NCBI GenBank assembly: GCA_018812885.1
Contig: JAHJCW010000089.1
Location: 1 to 6,454, forward strand
Origin: a bacterium
Lineage (GTDB): Bacteria > Fidelibacterota > Marinisomatia > Marinisomatales > JAHJCW01
Reading direction: 5' to 3'
DNA: 6,454 nucleotides
Shown here in pieces: positions 1 to 6,336 of the stretch (position 1 is the stretch's first letter; each line of letters opens with the position of its first letter). The notes below the pieces were generated by a model. That model searched no databases. It saw nothing but the letters and a program-made list of their open reading frames with translations, and had not been told where the DNA came from. The position numbers and the translations under genes are program-made.

Positions 1-37
1 TCGACTCCATGGTCGATAATAATAAGAAAAAAGTAAC

Positions 38-42
38 AGGAG
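38..42 (+). promoter_or_regulatory. Ribosome binding site deciding the cytochrome start
   Basis: AGGAG lies five bases before the ATG at 48. It favours this ATG over the in-frame ATG at 9, which has no room for a ribosome site in the window and would put 13 polar residues ahead of the lipoprotein signal peptide. Confidence 0.75.
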
Positions 43-47
43 ATAAA

Positions 48-1082
48 ATGATTCAATTAAGAAAAAATGTACTGTTTATTGTAATTCTAGCAGTCGTTTC
101 TCTGTTCTTTATTGCTTGTGAAGGACCAGCTGGTCCGGCAGGTGCTGATGGAGCAGACGGTGCTGATGGAATTGATGGTTATAATGGAGTAGATGGGAAT
201 GTAACCTGTTTAGGTTGCCATGCAACGGAAAATTTTGAAATGAAGAGGGCTGAATTTGCAAGATCTTCTCATAGTGTAGGTGAAGTTGATGAAGGTCGTG
301 CTGATTGGAGTGGCAGCTGCGTTCAATGTCACACAAGCGAAGGATTCATTGAATATGCTACAAACGGCACAACAATGGGAGGTCTTGTAGGCGGAGATAA
401 TCAGTTTGTGTGCAAAACTTGTCATGATATACACCAAACCTTTGAAGCTCAAGATTTTGCATTACGTCTAACTACAGCTGTATCAGTTGTTGATGGTAGT
501 GATTTTCTACTTAAAGGAACAAATTTCCTTGATGTCCAAGGAAATAGCAATCTCTGTGCAAATTGCCACCAAGCTAGAGTAGCTGAACCTAATGTAGCTT
601 CTCCCGGCACAACATTTGAAATTACTAGTACGCATTACGGACCGCATCACGGTGCACAAGCCAATACTGTGGCAGGTGTAGGATTTGCTGAAGTAGCTGG
701 TTCAATGGCTTATCCGGCAGCAGGTTCTTCATTCCATATGGCTGCATCTTGTACCGGATGTCATATGTACGATGGCAATCATGATTTTACACCACAATTG
801 GCTGCCTGTAACGAATGTCATACTACTATCGATTTTAACTATGGTGGCGTACAAGATGATATTAGCGACCTACTTGATGAGTTAAGAGACGCTTTGGTTG
901 CAGCAGGTGTTGTTGAATATATTGCAGCTGACGATGCATATGAACCAATTGTCGGGACCTATCCAATGATTCAGGCTCAAGCATTCTTTAATTGGATTGG
1001 TCTTGAAGAAGATCGCAGTTTGGGTGTACACAACCCGAAATATGTGAAAGCATTATTGGAAAACTCAATTGATGCAATTTAG
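48..1082 (+). CDS. Six-heme c-type cytochrome lipoprotein with collagen-like spacer
   Basis: Predicted 344-residue exported electron-transfer protein. Residues 1-24 form a lipoprotein signal: Arg5 and Lys6, a hydrophobic core, then a lipobox ending FIAC with the lipidated Cys at 24. Glu at +2 is compatible with outer-membrane sorting. Residues 26-50 are nine Gly-X-Y triplets. Six CXXCH heme-attachment motifs follow at 54-58, 91-95, 122-126, 170-174, 235-239 and 254-258. Eight further His residues (75, 129, 196, 200, 201, 230, 245, 328) could supply distal ligands for bis-His hemes. The segment THYGPHHGAQA (195-205) and the C-terminal GVHNPKYVKALL pattern resemble the multiheme cytochromes related to the NrfA/octaheme group, but no catalytic CXXCK motif is present, so electron transfer is more likely than nitrite reduction. 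The electron partner is not visible. The gene ends at a strong terminator and has no co-directional neighbour in the window. It looks richer in G+C than the minus-strand genes, probably because it is rich in Gly and Ala. Confidence 0.88.
   Translation: MIQLRKNVLFIVILAVVSLFFIACEGPAGPAGADGADGADGIDGYNGVDGNVTCLGCHATENFEMKRAEFARSSHSVGEVDEGRADWSGSCVQCHTSEGFIEYATNGTTMGGLVGGDNQFVCKTCHDIHQTFEAQDFALRLTTAVSVVDGSDFLLKGTNFLDVQGNSNLCANCHQARVAEPNVASPGTTFEITSTHYGPHHGAQANTVAGVGFAEVAGSMAYPAAGSSFHMAASCTGCHMYDGNHDFTPQLAACNECHTTIDFNYGGVQDDISDLLDELRDALVAAGVVEYIAADDAYEPIVGTYPMIQAQAFFNWIGLEEDRSLGVHNPKYVKALLENSIDAI
123..197 (+). repeat. Collagen-like Gly-X-Y repeat coding region
   Basis: Nine consecutive triplets begin with Gly (residues 26 to 50 of the cytochrome), starting GPAGPAGAD and continuing with Asp-rich triplets. 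At the DNA level, the 12-base word ggtgctgatgga occurs at 141-152 and again at 159-170, an 18-base period. The stretch follows directly after the lipidated Cys and precedes the first heme motif, so it probably acts as a stalk holding the heme domain off the membrane. That role is inferred. Confidence 0.85.
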
Positions 1083-1106
1083 TTGAAATAATCTGAAGTA
1101 GATAGT

Positions 1107-1137
1107 AAAAAAGGGACACATTTTGTGTCCCTTTTTT
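1107..1137. terminator. Bidirectional intrinsic terminator
   Basis: The perfect stem GGGACACA (1113-1120) / TGTGTCCC (1124-1131) has a 3-base loop. It is extended by A6 (1107-1112) pairing with T6 (1132-1137), giving 14 pairs in all. Read on either strand, the G+C-rich stem is followed by six T. It lies 24 bases past the cytochrome stop and 18 bases past the stop of the convergent ABC permease gene, so it can serve both transcripts. Confidence 0.92.
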
Positions 1138-1155
1138 ATATTATATATCATTAGC

Positions 1156-2307
1156 TCAAACTACCTTCATATGTCTTTTTTGAAATGCCCATATACCAAC
1201 AACAAAATAAAATATTGTAATCACGATTAGAGCAATTATCTCAGGAATAATATCTCTTAATTCCATATTCATTATCATTATTTTATTCAATGCTGATATA
1301 GCATGAGTTGGTGACATTAATCCTTGAAAGGACACAGGATAACCCGCTACATGAAAAAGAGCTTTTGCTTTCATCGGAAAAGCGGCACCGGTAAAAAACA
1401 TGAATAAAAATAATGGAAAATTTCCTACAATTAGTATCTCATTGGCAGTTTTAGTAAGTGCTGCAATGATTAAACTAAATGCAACAATAGAAATACTTGT
1501 TAATATGGCAATTAGGATCAAAGTTATTATTGATCCTTGCAAGTCGAATCCCATCGCTACGGCGACTATAAGAGTTAAAAATATCGCTATAACGCCAACA
1601 ATTATTTGCACTATTCCTACTCCTGAAAGATATTCCCAGGCTCGTAATTTGGATAACTTTAACCGTAGCATTGTTTTATTTTCCACCTCCGAGATTATTG
1701 CCATAGAAGCGGAAAACATCAACATAATAATGGAAAGAATGAGTAAGCCGGGTACCGAAAGTTGAAAATCATCAGCTTTACCTGAGATTCCCAAACTGGT
1801 CTCTTTAATAACAAATTGTTTCGGGATATCCGTTACTTCAGAAAGAAATGAGCTTATTATTTCATTCGCCCAGACAGCACCAATCATATAGCTTATATTC
1901 GTTAGGTCACCGATAAATTCGATTTCTATGTCCTTTGAATTATCGATTATTTTTTGTGAAAATCTTTCCGGAATGATAATTAAAACATCTGATGTACGAT
2001 TTTTTAACCGACTTACGGCATCAATTTCATCAGAGGAAATATTAATTTTCAGAGGAAAGCTTATAGAATCATTATTTACTTCACGAAAATAATTTATAAG
2101 AGTCTCGCCAAAATTGATATCTTTATCATGATACGCTATTGTCTTATCATTATTGAGTAATAGCAAATCGTATTGCGGTTCAGATGATTCTATAATTAAA
2201 TAGTATATAAATACAAATAAAGGTGCTAAGGAGATAGTGAGCAAAAGAATCCAATAATTGCGTAATTGTTCTCTGATGCTTTTTATTATAACGCTTAACA
2301 GGATCAT
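1156..2307 (-). CDS. ABC-2 type exporter permease
   Basis: 383-residue integral membrane subunit of an ABC exporter. Predicted membrane helices lie at about 19-39, 184-206, 227-251, 259-284, 291-310 and 353-375. A large, probably extracytoplasmic domain of about 145 residues sits between the first and second. This layout is typical of the ABC-2 permeases of the YhhJ/DrrB kind. The charged segment after helix 2 (SEVENKTMLRLKLS, about 206-219) matches the cytoplasmic coupling segment expected to contact the ATPase. The start ATG overlaps the stop of the upstream ATPase gene by four bases (ATGA), and AGGAAA within that gene's last codons may help re-initiation. The substrate cannot be read from the sequence: drugs, lipids, polysaccharides or peptides are all possible. 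Two subunits presumably pair with two ATPases, as no second permease is present. Confidence 0.88.
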   Translation of the reverse strand: MILLSVIIKSIREQLRNYWILLLTISLAPLFVFIYYLIIESSEPQYDLLLLNNDKTIAYHDKDINFGETLINYFREVNNDSISFPLKINISSDEIDAVSRLKNRTSDVLIIIPERFSQKIIDNSKDIEIEFIGDLTNISYMIGAVWANEIISSFLSEVTDIPKQFVIKETSLGISGKADDFQLSVPGLLILSIIMLMFSASMAIISEVENKTMLRLKLSKLRAWEYLSGVGIVQIIVGVIAIFLTLIVAVAMGFDLQGSIITLILIAILTSISIVAFSLIIAALTKTANEILIVGNFPLFLFMFFTGAAFPMKAKALFHVAGYPVSFQGLMSPTHAISALNKIMIMNMELRDIIPEIIALIVITIFYFVVGIWAFQKRHMKVV

Positions 2308-3251
2308 TGGCGTAATTTCCTACCAGTAAGATGAATAAACACATCTTCTAAAGTATTCTCTCGAAGTGTAAACGTATTTATTTTCGCACCATATTTTTTT
2401 ATTAATGCAGTAATCGTTGAGATTAATTCAATTAAATTATTTGATTTTATTATTAATGAATTATCCCTTATGAGAACATTATCACAAATTTTCGACAATT
2501 TATTTTGAATATCTTTTATTTTGTTTTTATCCTTAATAGATAAGTCAATTTCGAGCAAATCACATTCCCCCATTGTTTTTTTGAGGTTTGCCGGTGAATC
2601 TACCAATAATAACTTTCCATAATCAATTATTGCTACACGGTTAGATAATCGGTCGGCTTCATCCATATTGTGAGTTGTCAATAGAATTGTTTTTTCTTTT
2701 ACCAACGATTTTATAAAATTTCGGACTAAAATTCTACTTTGTGGATCTAGTCCTGCTTCTGGTTCATCAAATATTAAGATTTTAGGATCATGAATCAGTG
2801 CCAAACAAATATTTAATCTTCTTTTCATTCCGCCAGATAATTTACTAGCTATAGTATTTTGTCTATCTTCTAATGCCATCCAATTAAGCAATTCCCCTAC
2901 CCTTTTTTTTAAGAGAGTACCTGACAATCCATACATGTTACCCATAAATATTAATTGTTCCTTGCAGGTTAATTTTGGCCAAATTATATTTTCCTGAGGA
3001 CAAATTCCTATATATGTTTTAAGAATATTTTTATTAAAATATTTATTAAACAATGCAATACTACCATTTGTTGGTGATAACAACCCTGATATCATATTAA
3101 TTGTTGTAGTTTTCCCAGCCCCATTAGGTCCTAAAAATCCAAATATCTCACCTTTGCAAATATCTAATGATAAATCATTTACAGCAACTAGCTGCCCGAA
3201 TGATTTTGTTAGATTGGAAATTTTTATTGCAATGTTATTTTGATCTACCAT
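2304..3251 (-). CDS. ABC exporter ATP-binding protein (DrrA/CcmA-like)
   Basis: 315-residue cytoplasmic ATPase that powers the permease encoded immediately downstream. All nucleotide-binding motifs are intact: Walker A GPNGAGKT (41-48), Q-loop Gln86 in CPQENI, signature LSGGMKRR (138-145), Walker B ILIFDEP with catalytic Glu163, D-loop GLDP (167-170) and switch His194. Residues from about 228 to the end form the C-terminal extension common in ATPases that partner ABC-2 permeases, closing with the conserved-looking pattern TLEDVFIHLTG. The ATG at 3249-3251 has no Shine-Dalgarno at usual distance; the closest purine-rich stretch (AGAAGGG, complement of about 3271-3277) is too far upstream. The gene begins where the remains of the broken YdeI-like gene end, and I could not identify a convincing promoter for it. 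The substrate is unknown. Confidence 0.93.
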   Translation of the reverse strand: MVDQNNIAIKISNLTKSFGQLVAVNDLSLDICKGEIFGFLGPNGAGKTTTINMISGLLSPTNGSIALFNKYFNKNILKTYIGICPQENIIWPKLTCKEQLIFMGNMYGLSGTLLKKRVGELLNWMALEDRQNTIASKLSGGMKRRLNICLALIHDPKILIFDEPEAGLDPQSRILVRNFIKSLVKEKTILLTTHNMDEADRLSNRVAIIDYGKLLLVDSPANLKKTMGECDLLEIDLSIKDKNKIKDIQNKLSKICDNVLIRDNSLIIKSNNLIELISTITALIKKYGAKINTFTLRENTLEDVFIHLTGRKLRQ

Positions 3252-3294
3252 TTTTTGAAAGATATTTAAACCCTTCTTAAAATTTTATTCTTTA

Positions 3295-3769
3295 TTAGTA
3301 ATTCAATTGCTTTTTATGTGAAGCAGCTAATTGATTGAAGTTTGAACGTGCTATCTTATTTTTTATCAAAGCCATCTAATTCTACAGGAATATTTTTTAT
3401 ATCTGAATTATTATTTATTTTATTCCAATAACCGTTCTTCTTTGCTGCTCTTACCTTTTTCATTCCAGCTTCGGTCATTTTGCCATTCTTTTCTAACTCT
3501 GTAAATCGTTTTTTATTAGTATCTGACCAAATACTTTTTTCATTACGAGGTATATATTTCTGCATATATCGTTCTTCATCAATCCGTTTCACAATAGAAT
3601 CAATCCGACCATAACACAAAGCTTCTTCAACTGCATGCGGTTGGGCAACAGAATTTTTATTGACATGCTTATTATAGTATATTAGCCAGATTTGATCTTC
3701 TTTGTCATGATTATTTTCTAACCACGAACGCCATTCGTTACGATCTTTGAATAAGATTCTATTATTCAT
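3295..3769 (-). pseudogene. YdeI/OmpD-associated family protein, frameshifted
   Basis: The open part (3769 down to 3356) encodes 137 residues that read as the N-terminal two thirds of a YdeI/OmpD-associated protein: FKDRNEWRSWL (7-17), the AVEEALCYG segment (46-54), KRIDEERY (61-68) and IWSDTNKKR (80-88). Members I know run to roughly 190 residues with a helical C-terminus. Here the frame stops after DGFDKK at a run of six A (complement of 3359-3364). If one A is removed, the frame reads on as NK-I, then ARSNFNQLAASHKKQLNY to 3298, which fits the missing C-terminal region, and then meets TAA TAA. Residue 55 is Arg (CGG) where the family usually has Trp (TGG) in a CFGWID-like motif. I chose the ATG at 3767-3769, which overlaps the cupin gene end by eight bases; the upstream GTG at 3803-3805 would add 12 unrelated residues. 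The biochemical role of the family is poorly defined. The alternative explanations are a sequencing error in the A run or a functional short form. Confidence 0.72.
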
Positions 3770-4226
3770 TTGGATCAGAATACCAATTATCAATTGGTCT
3801 TCCACCTTTATATGCTTGTTTTTCCATTTTTCTATATGTTACATCTTCATCAGGATAATATATTTCATCATTATCATCCTGAACTCCACAATCCAAAATA
3901 ATTAATATATCATTGCTATCATTTATGAACTGATGGGCAATTTTCTCTCCCGATGGTTTCGCAAAAAAATCGTTTGTAGTTACTTGCATTTTTTCTTTAT
4001 TAAATCTGAGTAGCCCACTTCCTTTTAAAATTGCAAAGAATTCTTCTTGATGTGAATGTGAATGATATTTTACGCTCTTTCCACCGGGTTTAACATAATC
4101 AATATTTATATAAAGTTTTTCACTACCGGCTGCAGCTCCCAAATACTTTGTTCTTAATTTGCTTACAAATTTTGGGTCATCAATAAATTCAGTTTGTAAT
4201 TTTGTTAAGTTTTGTATTGTGTCCAT
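3762..4226 (-). CDS. Cupin-domain protein
   Basis: 154-residue small cytoplasmic protein with a single cupin_2 barrel. Motif 1 matches G(X)5HXH(X)4E(X)6G exactly: Gly49, His55, His57, Glu62, Gly69. Motif 2 is present as PSGEKIAHQFIN with His98. These three His and one Glu are the usual metal ligands, so a bound divalent metal is likely. The family includes enzymes (isomerases, dioxygenases) and sensors, and I cannot assign a reaction. An acidic stretch (116-128, rich in Asp and Glu) and a polar C-terminal tail follow the barrel. The start ATG overlaps the stop of the ACT gene by one base (TAATG) without a Shine-Dalgarno, which implies translational coupling and hints that the two proteins act together, perhaps on a common small molecule. 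Confidence 0.85.
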   Translation of the reverse strand: MDTIQNLTKLQTEFIDDPKFVSKLRTKYLGAAAGSEKLYINIDYVKPGGKSVKYHSHSHQEEFFAILKGSGLLRFNKEKMQVTTNDFFAKPSGEKIAHQFINDSNDILIILDCGVQDDNDEIYYPDEDVTYRKMEKQAYKGGRPIDNWYSDPNE

Positions 4227-4639
4227 TATATTGATAAGGCTTCGGCTGCCCTATTATAGTCATCAGGTCGTACATAAATCAGATATCCGTAGCTACCGTT
4301 TCCATCAGCAATAGCTGTCGATGAAGCGATGTTAATATTTGCATTATAAAGTTTTTCATGAACTTCAACTAAGGCACCCAACTCATCGGAACCTTGCACT
4401 AGTATTGCTTGATATGGCCCATCTAAATTTAATCCCGCTTTTTTAGCAACGTTTAATAGCAAGGATTCATCTTCAGGAAATAATGTAATTTGGGATCTTT
4501 CCGGACCCATTTGCATCGCATTAAATGCGAGTTGATTAACACCAACATCTGCTAATATGGACAATATTTTATGTGCTTCGCCAGGTTTATCTTGGGTGAT
4601 GGCATAATAATAATTCAACTTTCGTATTTTATACGACAT
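4226..4639 (-). CDS. Tandem ACT-domain protein, probable amino-acid sensor
   Basis: 137-residue protein made of two ACT-like modules. The first covers about 10-66, with the loop DKPGEAHKIL at 17-26 and the Gly33-Val34 turn typical of ligand-binding ACT domains. The second covers about 76-135, with GSDELGALVEV at 83-93. No catalytic domain is attached, so it is more likely a regulatory or ligand-binding subunit than an enzyme. ACT domains commonly bind amino acids. Start choice is secure because AGGAGG precedes the ATG by four bases. It follows the tRNA-Gln gene by 39 bases and overlaps the cupin start by one base. Its place after gltX and a glutamine tRNA makes sensing of glutamate or glutamine an attractive guess, but nothing in the sequence fixes the ligand. 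Confidence 0.85.
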   Translation of the reverse strand: MSYKIRKLNYYYAITQDKPGEAHKILSILADVGVNQLAFNAMQMGPERSQITLFPEDESLLLNVAKKAGLNLDGPYQAILVQGSDELGALVEVHEKLYNANINIASSTAIADGNGSYGYLIYVRPDDYNRAAEALSI

Positions 4640-4643
4640 GAAT

Positions 4644-4649
4644 CCTCCT
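4644..4649 (-). promoter_or_regulatory. Strong Shine-Dalgarno of the ACT gene
   Basis: A full AGGAGG (complement of cctcct) sits four bases before the ATG at 4639. It stands out because gltX, the cupin gene and the ABC ATPase gene have no comparable site. It probably gives the ACT protein independent, high initiation after the tRNA is cut from the transcript. Confidence 0.8.
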
Positions 4650-4678
4650 ATTGATAATTAACAGATTTTAATTTAAAG

Positions 4679-4749
4679 CTGGGGAGCAGGGATTTGAACC
4701 CCGATAGCAGGAACCAGAATCCTGAGTCTTACCATTGGACGACTCCCCA
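4679..4749 (-). tRNA. tRNA-Gln (anticodon CUG)
   Basis: A complete 71-base cloverleaf can be folded on the minus strand. The acceptor stem TGGGGAG / CTCCCCA has seven pairs. The D arm lies at about 4740-4726. The anticodon stem CAGGA/TCCTG (4724-4720 and 4712-4708) encloses loop TTCTGGT, with anticodon CTG at 4717-4715, T33 before it and a purine after it. The variable loop is four bases. The T arm CGGGG/CCCTG has one G-T pair and loop TTCAAAT. The discriminator base is G73, as is usual for glutamine tRNAs. The 3' CCA is not encoded (G73 is followed by CTT), so a CCA-adding enzyme must finish it. It lies 68 bases after gltX and 39 bases before the ACT gene on the same strand, so it is probably processed from their shared transcript. 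CUG reads only CAG; a UUG isoacceptor must exist elsewhere. Confidence 0.95.
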
Positions 4750-4764
4750 AAATTACTCTAATAG

Positions 4765-4810
4765 AAGTCATTAAAAATTAAGAATTGATATTATAAATCA
4801 CCAATGACTT
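4765..4810. other. Weak inverted repeat between gltX and tRNA-Gln
   Basis: AAGTCATT (4765-4772) is the reverse complement of AATGACTT (4803-4810), with 30 bases between and a small inner TGAT/ATCA pairing. The second arm ends eight bases from the gltX stop. No T-run follows on the minus strand, so it does not look like a terminator. It could mark a processing hairpin ahead of the tRNA, or be chance in A/T-rich DNA. Confidence 0.3.
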
Positions 4811-4817
4811 TTCTTGA

Positions 4818-6242
4818 TCAATATGGTAAAATTTTATTAGCTTTTCGCAACCTTCTGATACATGTTTCTTTTCCCAACAATTGCATCATATCAAAAAGTG
4901 ATGGACCTGATCCAATACCACTTAATGCTAACCGCGTTGGGTGGATTATTTTTCCGGCAGAGATATTTTTACTCTCCGCAAGATTTCGTAAGGCGATTTC
5001 GATATTTTCCGTATCCCACAATTCAATATTTTCTAACAAATTATTAAATTTCTCAATTAACTCATTAATAGAATTGTCATTCCACTTCTTCTTTGCAGCT
5101 TTTACATCATAATCTTTTGGATCTTTGAAAAACATTGATGTCATATTTTGCATATCACGCAATGACCTTACTCTGTCTTTCATTAATTCGATTACTTTAA
5201 TGACATAGTCGTTATCTTCAGATTTTTGCCAGTTGGGATCATAAGTAAGTATATTGTCTAATATTTCATTTGCTGATTTTTTAATGATATGTTGTCCACT
5301 CACCCACTGCAATTTTTTCTCATCAAATACAGCACTTTTTTTCTGAACTCGTCCTATGGAAAATTGCTCTATTAATTCATCCGGTGAGAAAATTTCCTGT
5401 TCTGTTCCCGGATTCCATCCTAATAAAGCTAAATAATTAACCAAAGCATCCGATAAATAACCTTGATCCTTGTACTCTTGTACGCCAGTGGCACCATGGC
5501 GCTTACTCAATCTTTTCTTATCCGGACCTAATATCATTGGCAAATGAGCAAATTCAGGAATTGGGTAATTTAATGCTTTATACACCATAATTTGCTTTGC
5601 GGTGTTAGAAATGTGATCTTCACCACGAATGACATGTGTTATTCCCATATCGTTATCATCAACGGCTACTACTAAATTATATACAGGGCTTCCATCGGTT
5701 CTTGCGATAATAAAATCATCAATTTCTTTATTATTGACGCGAATATTTCCATATATTTTGTCATCGAATTCTGTATAACCCTCCGGTACATAAATACGCA
5801 CAGAGAAAGAATTACCATTTTTTAGATTTTTTTGCACTACTTTCTCATCAAGATTACGACATGCACCAGAATAAAAATATCCGCTCCCTGCTATTTCTGC
5901 TTGTTTTCGTTCTTCAGCAAGTCTTTCTTTTGAACAGAAACAGCGATACGCTTTTCCATTTTTCATCAATTTTTCAATTACACTATTATATAATTCATTT
6001 CGCGTAGATTGGAATACTATATCTTCATCCCAATCCAAACCAAGCCATCTCAATGATTCACAAATTTGATTAGTAAATTCCTGTTTCGAACGCAGTTTAT
6101 CAGTGTCTTCAATGCGTAATAGAAATTTTCCACAATGTTTTCTAGCATACAACCAATTAAATAATGCTGTTCTAGCACCGCCCAAATGGAGTTGTCCGGT
6201 CGGACTTGGTGCAAATCGAACTCGTGGTTTTTTTAAATTCAT
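4818..6242 (-). CDS. gltX: Glutamate--tRNA ligase (glutamyl-tRNA synthetase)
   Basis: 474-residue class I aminoacyl-tRNA synthetase that joins glutamate to its tRNA using ATP; the length is normal for bacterial GltX. The catalytic domain opens with RFAPSPTGQLHLGG, carrying the HIGH-like HLGG at 19-22, then RIEDTD (43-48), GEDHISNT (207-214) and the KMSKS-like RLSKR at 244-248. Cys101, Cys103, Tyr124 and Cys128 fit the CXC...YXXXC zinc site known from some GluRS. The anticodon-binding helical domain covers about 300-474. The start ATG is fixed by the family N-terminus, although its leader is A/T-rich with no Shine-Dalgarno. A glutamine tRNA gene follows on the same strand. If the genome lacks GlnRS, this enzyme could also misacylate tRNA-Gln for the GatCAB route. 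Arg357 in the helix ELMKDR may correspond to the Thermus Arg358 that recognises the third anticodon base in discriminating enzymes, but I could not align it rigorously. Confidence 0.96.
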   Translation of the reverse strand: MNLKKPRVRFAPSPTGQLHLGGARTALFNWLYARKHCGKFLLRIEDTDKLRSKQEFTNQICESLRWLGLDWDEDIVFQSTRNELYNSVIEKLMKNGKAYRCFCSKERLAEERKQAEIAGSGYFYSGACRNLDEKVVQKNLKNGNSFSVRIYVPEGYTEFDDKIYGNIRVNNKEIDDFIIARTDGSPVYNLVVAVDDNDMGITHVIRGEDHISNTAKQIMVYKALNYPIPEFAHLPMILGPDKKRLSKRHGATGVQEYKDQGYLSDALVNYLALLGWNPGTEQEIFSPDELIEQFSIGRVQKKSAVFDEKKLQWVSGQHIIKKSANEILDNILTYDPNWQKSEDNDYVIKVIELMKDRVRSLRDMQNMTSMFFKDPKDYDVKAAKKKWNDNSINELIEKFNNLLENIELWDTENIEIALRNLAESKNISAGKIIHPTRLALSGIGSGPSLFDMMQLLGKETCIRRLRKANKILPY

Positions 6243-6260
6243 TGTTATATTAATTTAGGC

Positions 6261-6308
6261 TTAAATTTTATTGATATAATCTATGACAGTTTTTGCTTCA
6301 CTCTTCAT
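6261..6308 (-). other. Possible 15-codon leader or gene remnant upstream of gltX
   Basis: The short frame MKSEAKTVIDYINKI ends 18 bases before the gltX start, in the spacer between the right-edge gene and gltX. It has no Shine-Dalgarno. Its composition looks coding-like and recalls the N-terminus of DUF1801 proteins (an AKTV-x-x-YI pattern), so it may be a truncated remnant. It could also be a leader peptide or chance. The rest of the 6243-6336 spacer is A/T-rich, and I could not place a promoter for gltX with confidence. Confidence 0.2.
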
Positions 6309-6336
6309 ATGATATTAAATAAAATTTAAAGACAAA

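Noticed and set aside
9..47. Upstream ATG start for the cytochrome
   Set aside because: It adds 13 polar residues ahead of a canonical lipoprotein signal, and AGGAG points to the ATG at 48.
123..136. Perfect 14-base palindrome GGACCAGCTGGTCC
   Set aside because: It arises from the Gly-Pro-Ala-Gly-Pro codons of the collagen-like stretch; there is no other sign of an operator or recombination site.
109..452. Minus-strand open frames within the cytochrome gene
   Set aside because: They mirror the CXXCH and Gly-X-Y coding pattern and are low-complexity His/Leu-rich; the plus-strand protein is clearly real.
1400..1765. Plus-strand open frame of 121 codons inside the ABC permease gene
   Set aside because: It is antisense to a well-supported membrane protein; its content is explained as the complement of hydrophobic codons.
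3252..3355. Dedicated promoter for the ABC genes
   Set aside because: A TTGAAT-like box is present, but the only TAAAAT-like partner is 13 bases away, which is too close, and A/T-rich matches here are expected by chance.
3770..3805. GTG start (3803-3805) for the YdeI-like gene
   Set aside because: The added residues do not fit the family N-terminus and would overlap the cupin gene by 44 bases; the ATG at 3767-3769 fits better.
4765..4810. Inverted repeat after gltX as a terminator
   Set aside because: The stem is only 8 A/T-rich pairs with a 30-base loop and no T-run, and a tRNA on the same strand follows.
4804..5112. Plus-strand open frames at the 3' end of gltX
   Set aside because: They are antisense to conserved GltX sequence and have no ribosome site or recognisable domain.
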